NCBI GenBank assembly: GCA_026706845.1
Contig: JAPOXY010000052.1
Span: 1 to 32,336, forward strand
Direction: 5' to 3'
DNA: 32,336 nt
Source of the DNA: Gemmatimonadota bacterium
GTDB lineage: Bacteria > Latescibacterota > UBA2968
Made by a program: the position numbers and the translations under genes. A model generated the notes under the pieces. The model was not told where the DNA came from. It saw only the letters and a program-made list of their open reading frames with translations, and searched no databases. Positions 16,619 to 24,626 of this stretch are shown here, piece after piece (positions within the stretch are counted from its first letter, which is position 1; every line of letters starts with the position of its first letter).

Positions 16619-17518
16619 GTGAGCGATCCCATCCGCGGTATCTTGCCCGTATTACAAACACCCGTTGCCGAATCCGGCGACTTCGATATCGAAAGCCTTG
16701 AACGGCAAATCGACTTTTGCATCGCCGCTGGTGCGGGTGGCATGGTCTTTCCCGTACTCGGAGGTGAATTTCAATATCTCTCCGACCGGGAGCGACAAAC
16801 CCTGGTCGAAATCGTCGTCAAAAAAACCGACAAACGCATCCCCGTCATCACCGGTGTGGCTGGCACCAACATCTCCACAGCCACCGAGCACGCCGCCCAT
16901 GCCGGGCGCGCAGGTGCCGATGCCGTCATCGCCATGCCACCCTATATGGGCAGCGGTGGACCAGATGAAAATCTCCGCTACTTTGAGGCCATTTCCAGCG
17001 CGGGACAATTGCCCATTTTCATCCAGAACGCAGGTGCTGGCATGCAACCTTCTGCACTCGTTCGCCTGCTCACCGAAGTCGAGCACCTCATCTACGTCAA
17101 AGAAGAAGCCAACCCCAGCGCACATCACATCAGTGCCATTGTCGCCGAAGCAGGTGATCACTGTCAGGGCGTTTTTGGCGGGGCCTGGTGCCGCTGGATG
17201 ATCTCAGAAATGCGACGAGGCGCCAGTGGCTTTATGCCCGGCGCCCCGGTTGTGGATATTCACGTTGATATCTGGGATGCTTTCCAATCAGGCGATGAAG
17301 ACAGAGCACGCGATCTTTTCGATCAACTCCTTCCACTCACCAACCTGATCCAAATCCTCGGTCTCCGCCTGGTCAAAGAAGTACTCATTCGCCGGGGCAT
17401 CTTCAAAACAAGCGGTATGCGCGCGCCTGGCAGCACAAAAATGGATGAAGACGACCACCGAGAACTCGACGCCATCCTCAAAAAACTTCGCCCTCTATTC
17501 CGCACAGAGGCGTCGTAA
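16619..17518 (+). CDS. DHDPS/N-acetylneuraminate lyase-family protein, copy A
   Basis: The protein has 299 residues starting at GTG 16619, with ACAGGAGACCACC upstream. It is a TIM barrel of the DapA/NanA family: the Schiff-base lysine is Lys161 in YVKEEA, and the GVFGGAW segment fits the barrel end. The family tyrosine of the Y-N-x-P motif is replaced: the stretch reads IFIQNAG (Gln136-Asn137). The G-T-T-G-E substrate loop is replaced by LGGEFQYLS. It is therefore unlikely to make dihydrodipicolinate. Retro-aldol cleavage or dehydration of a 2-keto-3-deoxy acid is more plausible. It is co-transcribed with the TonB receptor, and its transcript ends in the strong terminator 17 bp past the stop. 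Confidence 0.85.
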   Translation: MSDPIRGILPVLQTPVAESGDFDIESLERQIDFCIAAGAGGMVFPVLGGEFQYLSDRERQTLVEIVVKKTDKRIPVITGVAGTNISTATEHAAHAGRAGADAVIAMPPYMGSGGPDENLRYFEAISSAGQLPIFIQNAGAGMQPSALVRLLTEVEHLIYVKEEANPSAHHISAIVAEAGDHCQGVFGGAWCRWMISEMRRGASGFMPGAPVVDIHVDIWDAFQSGDEDRARDLFDQLLPLTNLIQILGLRLVKEVLIRRGIFKTSGMRAPGSTKMDEDDHRELDAILKKLRPLFRTEAS

Positions 17519-17534
17519 GCAGGAACGCATCCAT

Positions 17535-17572
17535 AAAAAAACCCCGATAGCTTTGCACTATCGGGGTTTTTT
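17535..17572. terminator. Bidirectional intrinsic terminator
   Basis: CCCCGATAG (17542-17550) pairs perfectly with CTATCGGGG (17558-17566) over the loop CTTTGCA. It is flanked by a run of A on the left and T6 (17567-17572) on the right, so it works in both directions. It ends copy A of the DHDPS family on the plus strand and the long gene run on the minus strand. The minus-strand stop codon (17560-17558) lies inside the stem. Confidence 0.92.
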
Positions 17573-18922
17573 CGTCGTTGCAAAGCATTGTATCATTTCC
17601 CGGCGAAGGCGGAGAATGGCGTTGTTTTCGTCCAATTCGACATCGGATTGGTGTATGGGTTGTCCCGCCGCGATTTTGTGCTTTAGCTTGAGATTGTGAG
17701 CCAGACCGATGGGCAGGGTATTGGATGTACGAGCCTGATCAGATGGTATGAGTTTGCCGTACACGCGGTAGCCGCCTTCGCCGTCCAGGACTTCTCCCTG
17801 AGAGAGATCGCGTTTTGCCGTAGCGACAACGTCTGCATTAAAAACAACGGGCGCGCCACTGGCTTCGCCGCGCAAGCCAGCGCGCAAGACGCTGGTGGTG
17901 AGTTCCATGCCAACCAGGTGGTAGGGGCGATAGATGGCCGTGTAACGTCCAGTGGAATCAGTGGGAAGGCCGTATTCAGAGAAGCAGCGGCGGATGTAGT
18001 CGCCGGGAGCTTCGATGGTGACGTAAACACCCCAGCGTAGATCCCGATCTACAGGAGTTCCATCTCGTTGCAGGCTGGAGACGACTTCGACGGTTCCCTT
18101 GTGAGAAAGCTGCCCCCCATCGCTATGAGGCCGGCAAACATCGGGCAACTGGTCGATGCCGCAGGGCGGGAATTTCAGGCCTTCGGGCTGGGGATTCAGG
18201 CCGGTAGCATTTGAGACAGCGGCCATTTCAATGGCGGATTTTGTACCGTCCAAAAAAGAGTTGAACATACGAGGGTTCAGATCACCCTCTGCAACAGTTT
18301 CTGCATCGAAACCGTAGTGCTCCCAGACAGTATCAGGGGTGGATGTGTGGTACGCGGGCCGGTATTTGGTGCCCTTGCCAGCGCAGACAATGTCGAAGCC
18401 ATTGGTCTGGGCCCATTCAACCAATTCACAGATCAAAGCCGGTTGATCGCCATAGGCGAGGGTGTACACGAGACCAGCAGATGCTGCACGTTGAGCCAGG
18501 AGGGGACCGACCAAAACATCTGCTTCGACATTGACCATGACCAGATGGCGCCCGTGTTCGATGGCTTGAAGGGCGTGGTGGATGCCTGCGAGAGGATTGC
18601 CAGTGGCTTCAACCAGAACGTCCAGACCGTCCGCCCGGATGAGGGCATCGCCGTCATCGGTGAGAAAGGTGGCGCCGGTTTTGAGGGCGTGATCGCAGTG
18701 GGATGCGGCAAATTGTTCGGGCGGCCACTCAGCACGCCTGAGGGCTTCACGCGCCCGGTGCAGGGATAGATCGGCCACACCCAGGACGTGCAGACCCGCA
18801 ACGCGACGAGCCTGGGCTAGGAACATGGTGCCGAATTTTCCAGTGCCGATGAGGCCCACGCGAAGCGGATTTTTAGACTCGGCGCGGGCGGTTAGTAGGT
18901 GTAAGAGTTGACCGTTGGCCAA
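17558..18922 (-). CDS. Homoserine dehydrogenase-like oxidoreductase with C-terminal SAF domain
   Basis: The protein has 454 residues starting at TTG 18922. A GGGGA sits a few bases upstream, and no ATG lies before the Rossmann motif. Residues 20-55 form an NAD(P)-binding fold (PLRVGLIGTGKFGTMFLAQ). The rest of the N-terminal half resembles the predicted homoserine dehydrogenases of COG4091. The last 90 residues form a SAF domain (LSQGEVLDGEGGYRVYGKL, then PIGLAHNLKLKHKIAAGQPI), which in altronate dehydratase and sialic-acid synthase binds sugar-acid ligands. I infer oxidation or reduction of a branched or acid sugar rather than homoserine, since it ends a cluster of enolase- and DHDPS-family enzymes. 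Its last codons and stop overlap the terminator. Confidence 0.75.
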   Translation of the reverse strand: MANGQLLHLLTARAESKNPLRVGLIGTGKFGTMFLAQARRVAGLHVLGVADLSLHRAREALRRAEWPPEQFAASHCDHALKTGATFLTDDGDALIRADGLDVLVEATGNPLAGIHHALQAIEHGRHLVMVNVEADVLVGPLLAQRAASAGLVYTLAYGDQPALICELVEWAQTNGFDIVCAGKGTKYRPAYHTSTPDTVWEHYGFDAETVAEGDLNPRMFNSFLDGTKSAIEMAAVSNATGLNPQPEGLKFPPCGIDQLPDVCRPHSDGGQLSHKGTVEVVSSLQRDGTPVDRDLRWGVYVTIEAPGDYIRRCFSEYGLPTDSTGRYTAIYRPYHLVGMELTTSVLRAGLRGEASGAPVVFNADVVATAKRDLSQGEVLDGEGGYRVYGKLIPSDQARTSNTLPIGLAHNLKLKHKIAAGQPIHQSDVELDENNAILRLRREMIQCFATTKKPR

Positions 18923-18958
18923 AGGATTCCCCGCAAGAGAAAATTATGAGAGGCTCAA

Positions 18959-19717
18959 TCAGGCATTTTCAAAGCAGTCTGCCATGTCGTTAAGAAAATG
19001 ATCCAGATCTACTTTGCGATACTGTTCGACATAACGATGATCGGTCTGTGGATTTTCGAGAACCTGTCGCCGGAGAAAGTGTTGTATTGATAGGCCATCT
19101 ATGTCGGACAGTCTATTGAGGCTCATCTGAAGAAGATCTTGCACGTTTTGTGCGGTATGGATTTCGATATTGGGTTCGGAGGTGTTGTAATAATAGACAG
19201 CTTTCAGGTGAGTACGGAGCATTTTGACCGCATAAGCAGGTAGAGATTTTTCTTCGCGATTTGGGCGGAAGGCTTCGGGCCAGAACAGGCGGTTGATCTG
19301 AAGGTCAAACGCTTTCTTGAGCATGCCGGAAACGCTGCCCTGGGCGGGAATCCATTTTGAGTTGGGCCAGACATCTAAATTGCCCCAGGGACCACCCAGC
19401 GTATTTTTCTCAAGTGGCAGGCGCCCGCATCCCGTATTGACGCCTTCTCTGGTGATGTCCAGGATGGCAAAGTGCTGGGGATAGATAAAAAAATCATTCG
19501 TGCGAGCGCGCCAGATATCGTAAAAGGCAGTGGTCAGTGCCAGAAGTGCATACCCGGTGTGCAGTATGCCGTCTTCGAGATGGGGAGAGATGACACCCGT
19601 GCGGTCCAATTCGTGGTAGTCCGGACAGAAAGTCTCAAAATCGACGCAAGTGAGGCCGTTTTCGCCAGATTGCCAGTATTCAAAGTCCTGAGACACTAAG
19701 AGGGTGCTGGTGTGCAT
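18959..19717 (-). CDS. Conserved-looking protein of unknown function
   Basis: The protein has 252 residues from ATG 19717, 13 nt after the stop of the upstream enolase-superfamily gene. The open frame extends further upstream to 19921, but that part overlaps the neighbour and is low-quality sequence. I do not recognise the family. It is rich in aromatic residues, with a DFEYWQSGENGL segment near the start, a run of Tyr/His in the middle (FFIYPQHFAILDI), GPWGNLDVWPNSKW, and a helical C-terminus. There is no signal peptide or membrane helix, so it is probably cytoplasmic. Its position between an enolase-superfamily enzyme and a SAF-domain oxidoreductase suggests an accessory or catalytic step of the same pathway. 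Confidence 0.72.
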   Translation of the reverse strand: MHTSTLLVSQDFEYWQSGENGLTCVDFETFCPDYHELDRTGVISPHLEDGILHTGYALLALTTAFYDIWRARTNDFFIYPQHFAILDITREGVNTGCGRLPLEKNTLGGPWGNLDVWPNSKWIPAQGSVSGMLKKAFDLQINRLFWPEAFRPNREEKSLPAYAVKMLRTHLKAVYYYNTSEPNIEIHTAQNVQDLLQMSLNRLSDIDGLSIQHFLRRQVLENPQTDHRYVEQYRKVDLDHFLNDMADCFENA

Positions 19718-19730
19718 AATAAGAGACCTA

Positions 19731-20945
19731 CTATTTTTCCATAAACGGACCCTGCTGATCGATGCGTTGCAGGGTTTGTTTGAACTTGTCGGAACCGTCG
19801 TCTTCCCAGACATCCAGGCGAATGCCCCGGATGTTGCCTTCGGGGAAACCAGTGAGGCGAGCAACGTTTGGGAATCCTCTGGTATAGAGCTTGTGGCCAT
19901 CGGGTAGATGCAGGATGCCAATAGTGGGGGGAATAACAGTGGGTTTGTTGGCGGCGCATCTGGTCAGCGCGTCTTCATCAACTTCTACGCCGAGGCCGGG
20001 GCCTTTGGGTACCGGAGAGGAACCGCCTGCGACTTCGATGCGCTGTTTGACAACGTCTTCACCGTACTGGTCGTCCAGGTTGGTAGAATGAGCCACGTTG
20101 GGAATCACGGCGCCCATATGCAGAGCCATGGCTTTGGTGAGGGTACCGCCTGTGAGCTGGATGACAGAGGAGACATTGGCCAGGGCAGTAGCAAATCCAC
20201 GCACGAGGGTAGAGCCAATGCCGCCTTCGCCGATCATGTAGGCATCGGCGCAACCGCGAATAATCTCCTGACCTCCGCCGAGTTGAGGGACATGCATGAG
20301 CAGCGGCAAACTGGTTTTCTCCCTCAGAAAGCGCCAGCCTTCGACATCGGATAAGACCAGGGGATCTTCGATCATACCTACGACGGGAGACTTCTCCAAC
20401 TCCTGCAAAATGCGCAGGACAGCGGCAAGCGGCCGATTGTGATTGAAGTCGTAATGCATCTTGAAACCGGGCGGAGCAACCTCCTCAACAGCTCTGGTTT
20501 GTTCGTACACGTCGTAATAGGCGCAGGTGTGGATTTTAAAGATCATATACCCTTCTTCTACAGCTCGCTGAACCTCTTTGGCCAGGTCTTCCGGGGAGGC
20601 AGGGCGGGTCCAGGCAGCTACGGGTACGCGGTCGCGTATCTTCTGACCCATGAGTTTGTACGCGGGAATTTCAAGGTATTTGCCCATGGCATCGTAGAGT
20701 GCGCCCATCAGGCCACTGTTGAGATCGGCGTTGATAAAGTCAAAAGGATCGCGGTCGATCAGGTGATTTACAGTGGACTTGAGAGGGGACTCACAGCGTG
20801 CATCACCATAGCCCACAATGCCATTGTCAGTCGTAATTTTAAAAATGGTACGATGGTTTATATTGAAAAACCGGGCTTTCTGATCGGCATTCCGGTCGGC
20901 GATTTTGGGGTAGATGGGGATGATGTCGATGTCGATGATTTTCAT
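19731..20945 (-). CDS. Mandelate racemase/muconate lactonizing enzyme-family protein, copy 1
   Basis: The protein has 404 residues. ATG 20945 is preferred to the TTG two codons earlier because the GAGG site is 8 nt upstream of the ATG but too close to the TTG. The enolase-superfamily barrel is recognised by K137-I-H139 (the K-x-K/K-x-H acid-base motif), D166-F-N168 and E193 (metal ligands, in HYDFNHN and MIEDP), and an N-terminal capping domain. The third metal ligand, about 25 residues later, is normally Asp or Glu. Here the stretch reads LLMHVPQ with His218 at that place. Members abstract a proton alpha to a carboxylate (racemisation, dehydration, cycloisomerisation). It is part of the minus-strand cluster, 35 nt after the DHDPS-family gene. 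The substrate is unknown; an acid sugar is likely. Confidence 0.82.
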   Translation of the reverse strand: MKIIDIDIIPIYPKIADRNADQKARFFNINHRTIFKITTDNGIVGYGDARCESPLKSTVNHLIDRDPFDFINADLNSGLMGALYDAMGKYLEIPAYKLMGQKIRDRVPVAAWTRPASPEDLAKEVQRAVEEGYMIFKIHTCAYYDVYEQTRAVEEVAPPGFKMHYDFNHNRPLAAVLRILQELEKSPVVGMIEDPLVLSDVEGWRFLREKTSLPLLMHVPQLGGGQEIIRGCADAYMIGEGGIGSTLVRGFATALANVSSVIQLTGGTLTKAMALHMGAVIPNVAHSTNLDDQYGEDVVKQRIEVAGGSSPVPKGPGLGVEVDEDALTRCAANKPTVIPPTIGILHLPDGHKLYTRGFPNVARLTGFPEGNIRGIRLDVWEDDGSDKFKQTLQRIDQQGPFMEK

Positions 20946-20980
20946 GATCAAATCCTCTTTTAAAGCCTAAATCCTGCCGT

Positions 20981-21901
20981 TCACACCTCGATAGGCCTCG
21001 TAATATCTGCGCCGGGCAGCATTTTGCGCAAGAGTGATTTCAAGTGGTCGGCAGTGGTGGGGTCGATATTTGCGCCGGGATGGCGCACGTAGCTACTGGC
21101 GATAAGGCCGCGCAGGCGGAAAATCTCTTTGCGGATGGCCACTCCCGGCTGCTGTTCGTACACAATGAGCGGCAGGTATCGGTGATAGATGTCGTGTACG
21201 GTATCAAAGTCTCTATTTTCAGCACTCCGAACCAGGGCGAGCAGAACTTCGGGAAAGGCAAAGCCAGTCATAAAACCGTGTGCCCCGCGAGTCAGATCAA
21301 AGGCACCGTAGAGAGCACCGAGGCCGGTGAGAATAGTGACCACACGGTCTCCAATGCCATCCAAGAGGGCAGTAATCCTGGGCGGCGTGGGCACGGCTTC
21401 TTCTTTGATGCAGGCGACGAGCGGAATTTCCCGGACGAGGCGCAGAATGAGGGGAACGGACATGTGGACCTGGGTAGAGGCGGGGTGGTCCTGTACGACG
21501 ATGGGAATGGAGATACCTTCGGCCACCTGCTGGAAAAATTCGAAGATGCGGTCTTCGTTGGGCACGGATTCGCACGAAGGGGTAACCATCACACCGGCGG
21601 CGCCGAGAGATTCGGCCATCCGGCTGAGTTCAAGGGTCGCCCGTGTGCCGCTGTAGCTCGTGCCCACAATAACGGGGATGCGCCCGCCTGCAGCGCCCAC
21701 AGCGGTTTTAATAAGCTGTTCCCGTTCGGCATCCAGCATTCGATTGGATTCACCGAGTACACCAATGATAGTAACGCCGTTTACACCGATGTCGGCCATA
21801 AAGCGTACCGTTCGATCAAAGGATTCCAGATCGAGGTTGCCCTGATCATCGAATGGGGTGACGAGGATGGGAAAGACGCCTTTAAAGGTTACGGATGCCA
21901 T
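20981..21901 (-). CDS. DHDPS/N-acetylneuraminate lyase-family protein, copy B
   Basis: The protein has 306 residues from ATG 21901, with GGGAG upstream. The TIM barrel has Schiff-base Lys166 in ACIKEEA, and the substrate loop reads VLGESNRM in place of the usual G-T-T-G-E. As in copy A, the Y-N-x-P tyrosine is lost: the segment is IVVQDHPAST (Gln137-Asp138). The two copies are clearly different sequences, not a recent duplication. The enzyme would act on a 2-keto acid by imine chemistry, either as aldolase or dehydratase. It lies between two enolase-superfamily genes with gaps of only 35 and 23 nt, an order that fits a dehydratase followed by cleavage of the keto-deoxy product. Confidence 0.85.
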   Translation of the reverse strand: MASVTFKGVFPILVTPFDDQGNLDLESFDRTVRFMADIGVNGVTIIGVLGESNRMLDAEREQLIKTAVGAAGGRIPVIVGTSYSGTRATLELSRMAESLGAAGVMVTPSCESVPNEDRIFEFFQQVAEGISIPIVVQDHPASTQVHMSVPLILRLVREIPLVACIKEEAVPTPPRITALLDGIGDRVVTILTGLGALYGAFDLTRGAHGFMTGFAFPEVLLALVRSAENRDFDTVHDIYHRYLPLIVYEQQPGVAIRKEIFRLRGLIASSYVRHPGANIDPTTADHLKSLLRKMLPGADITRPIEV

Positions 21902-21924
21902 CGATGAGTTCTCCCGGCTTTAAT

Positions 21925-23175
21925 TCACGTCAGAGCGGGTATGGCTGCCTCGCGTTTTGCCAGCGTGGCATGGGCTTTTTTAAAAGTCGCGCTATCGTCG
22001 TCTTCGATGACTTCCAGGGTAACACCGCGTTCAAATCCGGGGATGCTACCTGCGTAGAAGGTCTTCTGGTAGATGGCTTCATCGGTAAATTCCCAGATGC
22101 GTTTCTGTTTGCCCACACCGGGCCACGAAATGCGCAGGATGCGTTTTTTGCCTCGGTAGAGCCTTTTAGGTGTGGGTGTATCGGGATCAACCGTATATTT
22201 TTCGACAGCTTTTTCATCGACTTCAATGCCCAGGCCAGGAGCATCGGAGACCTGGATGTGACCGTCGATCACGTCGAGGCGTTTTTTGAGCAAATCGTGT
22301 TTCCAGAGTTCGTGACAGGTAATATAGGGCAACTGGGCGTGGGAGAGGACAGAGCCGAGGTGTACGGCGAAGGCAGTGGTAATTCCAGTGCCAACCATTT
22401 GTAACCAGAAGGGTTTGTTGAAAGCAGCGGCGAGTGCGGCCTGCCGGCGGACTTCTGTGACACCGCCGCCAATAACAAAGCCATCGCAGGCGTGGGCGGG
22501 CAAATACTCTTCCCTGAAGTGTTCGACGACGGATTTACATACGCGTTCGCGAAGAATCCGCGCGCCGATGAGATCGCCATAAAGGTAGAAGGGACTTTCG
22601 TAGATGCCGACATTGGGGTGATTGTCGAGCTGCTGGAGGATAATCTCCGCTTTTGCCTGATTGAGCAGAAAACCGTTGAAATCTATGTCGAATTTGTAAT
22701 CTGCGGGTACGACTTTGCCGACGGCTTCGACCTGATAGAGGATGTCTCGCCAGGGGCGGGCTTTCATTTTGAAAGAAGTGTACCCGCGTTTGAGAGATTC
22801 TCTGGCCTCTGCGACCCAGTCGGCAGGTGACATATCAATGTCCCACCAGGAAATGGGGCATCGGTCGCGCAATTTGGTGCCGAGCAGGGCATGGACGGGC
22901 ACATCAGCGGCCTTTCCAACAGCGTCCAGAACAGCAAGCTGTGGGCCAAAGCCGATGGCGTCATTGTTCATGATCTGGAAGGGGTTCTGACCGATCAGTG
23001 TATGCACATCGCTAACAGACAGGCTATCTCCATAGCCCACGATCCCCTCATCGGTTTCAATACGGTAGAGATAGACCCGTTCATCGTGAGTCTGAGCGCG
23101 GTGCATGGCGCGTTCGACCCGTTTGCAGTAAAAGGGAATATTGAGGCTACGACGGGTTGCGTTTGCGATTTTCAT
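21925..23175 (-). CDS. Mandelate racemase/muconate lactonizing enzyme-family protein, copy 2
   Basis: The protein has 416 residues from ATG 23175, with a CCGGAG site upstream. Barrel residues are K136-M-K138 (K-x-K), D165-F-N167 and E193 in GIYESPF. Glu218 in VVEHF can serve as third metal ligand, so the magnesium site appears complete, in contrast to copy 1, where His stands at the equivalent position. The N-terminal domain carries the usual YRIETDEGIVGYGDS. It shares the length and register of copy 1 but little sequence, so the two probably act on different intermediates. The gene lies 47 nt after the sulfatase and 23 nt before the DHDPS-family gene on the same strand. Confidence 0.85.
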   Translation of the reverse strand: MKIANATRRSLNIPFYCKRVERAMHRAQTHDERVYLYRIETDEGIVGYGDSLSVSDVHTLIGQNPFQIMNNDAIGFGPQLAVLDAVGKAADVPVHALLGTKLRDRCPISWWDIDMSPADWVAEARESLKRGYTSFKMKARPWRDILYQVEAVGKVVPADYKFDIDFNGFLLNQAKAEIILQQLDNHPNVGIYESPFYLYGDLIGARILRERVCKSVVEHFREEYLPAHACDGFVIGGGVTEVRRQAALAAAFNKPFWLQMVGTGITTAFAVHLGSVLSHAQLPYITCHELWKHDLLKKRLDVIDGHIQVSDAPGLGIEVDEKAVEKYTVDPDTPTPKRLYRGKKRILRISWPGVGKQKRIWEFTDEAIYQKTFYAGSIPGFERGVTLEVIEDDDSATFKKAHATLAKREAAIPALT

Positions 23176-23222
23176 GACGGATTTTCTCCGGGTTTCGGGA
23201 GGAATTGTCCACCGATTAATCC

Positions 23223-24617
23223 CTACTCGCGGCGCAGAGGTTCTGCGGTAGGTGCTTCCACTTTAGGTATCCAGGCTGCGTGCGCATCTATGATGTCTTT
23301 GTACTGAGCATCGCCTGCAAGATTTGTCCATTCAAGGCTGTCATTTTCGTGATCGTAGAGTTCTTCTGTCCCATCTGAATAGCGAATGTATCGCCATCGT
23401 TCAGAGCGCACACTGTGATTGCCCCGAATATGCGTGGTCAGCGCGGGTCGGTCCCATTCTCGGTCGGGCTGCTCCATCAGGGATTTTAAGCTCACACCAT
23501 CCAGACCATCCCTTTTGGGCAAGCCGCAGACGTCAATAAATGTTGGATACAGATCGACCAGACTGACCGTGCGGTCGCATCGTCCAGATGCCAGGCCCGG
23601 TGCTGAAATCATAAGAGGCACGCGCGTGGCCTCTTCCCAAAGAGCAAATTTGCGCCAATGGAGTTTCTCGCCCAGGTGCCAGCCGTGATCTCCCCACAGA
23701 ACAATCATCGTGTTGTCGGCATAAGAACTATTGTCGAGTGCATCCAATAATTCCCCGATCATATCATCGGCAAATCGAATACAGGCGAGATACCCCGCGA
23801 CAGCTCTCCGCCAATTGTCCGTCTCAGTCACTTTTTTGTGATCACCCCGCCGCGCGACAAAGGATCGCCCGATAGGAGGCACATCGTCGAGATCGTTTTC
23901 GTCTATATTTGGCAATGTGATCTCGTCCGAAGGATACAAATCAAAATACTTTCGGGGCACGTACCACGGCAGGTGCGGGCGATAGAGTCCACAGGCCAAA
24001 AAGAAGGGTTTGTCGTGCTTCTTATTCAGCATCTCCTTGCCCCACTGCACCACTTTCCAATCGTCCATTTCCTCCACCGGCACATCTATTGGTCCCCAAT
24101 CAAACCTGCCTTGATCTGGAAGACCATTCAGCGGTGGATTGGGAGGCAGTGGATCCCGTCCCTGGGGAACATAGTCGTGATAGGATACCACATCAGCAGG
24201 TCTCCCTTGCCGCGTGATTTTCCCTCTACCCGCAACATAATATCCATTGCCCATAAAATGCTGCATCAGAGTTACGGCATCTGGATCCTGCTGCCGGAAT
24301 GAATGGGCATTTTCATACACCCCCGTTGTCGTGGGCAATTTGCCAGTCACCAGGCTACCACGCGAGGGATTGCACGCAGGCGCATTGCAATACGCACGGG
24401 TAAATAAAGTACTTCGACTCGCCAGGCGATCTAAATTTGGCGTTACAGAATCCGGGTGTCCCCCCAAACAGCCAATCCAATCATTGAGATCATCCACAGC
24501 AATAAAGAGCACATTGGATTTTTGTTGTGCGAAAAGCGATGAGGGAAAAGCACTTGCGGCGAGTACAGCAGCAGTACTCGTAAAGGTAGTACATAAAAAA
24601 TCGCGGCGCGTTTGCAT
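23223..24617 (-). CDS. Tat-exported sulfatase (iduronate-2-sulfatase-like)
   Basis: The precursor has 464 residues. ATG 24617 follows AGGAG. The N-terminus TRRDFLCTTFTS with Arg4-Arg5 is a twin-arginine signal, ending near FAQQ. The sulfatase signature C82-N-P-S-R86 carries the cysteine that is converted to formylglycine, and V-D42-D43-L-N-D is the first metal-binding motif. FTRAYCNAPACNPSRGSL and later LWGDHGWHLGE are typical of iduronate-2-sulfatase-type family S1 enzymes. It would remove sulfate from sulfated carbohydrates in the periplasm. A formylglycine-generating enzyme is needed elsewhere in the genome. The gene is 9 nt after the TauD-type dioxygenase and is probably co-transcribed with it, linking desulfation with uptake and breakdown of a sulfated compound. 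Confidence 0.9.
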   Translation of the reverse strand: MQTRRDFLCTTFTSTAAVLAASAFPSSLFAQQKSNVLFIAVDDLNDWIGCLGGHPDSVTPNLDRLASRSTLFTRAYCNAPACNPSRGSLVTGKLPTTTGVYENAHSFRQQDPDAVTLMQHFMGNGYYVAGRGKITRQGRPADVVSYHDYVPQGRDPLPPNPPLNGLPDQGRFDWGPIDVPVEEMDDWKVVQWGKEMLNKKHDKPFFLACGLYRPHLPWYVPRKYFDLYPSDEITLPNIDENDLDDVPPIGRSFVARRGDHKKVTETDNWRRAVAGYLACIRFADDMIGELLDALDNSSYADNTMIVLWGDHGWHLGEKLHWRKFALWEEATRVPLMISAPGLASGRCDRTVSLVDLYPTFIDVCGLPKRDGLDGVSLKSLMEQPDREWDRPALTTHIRGNHSVRSERWRYIRYSDGTEELYDHENDSLEWTNLAGDAQYKDIIDAHAAWIPKVEAPTAEPLRRE

Positions 24618-24626
24618 GAGCTACTC

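Noticed and set aside
19718-19921. N-terminal extension of the unknown protein to 19921
   Set aside because: It lies entirely within the upstream enolase-superfamily gene in another frame and has the low-complexity composition of a shadow frame.
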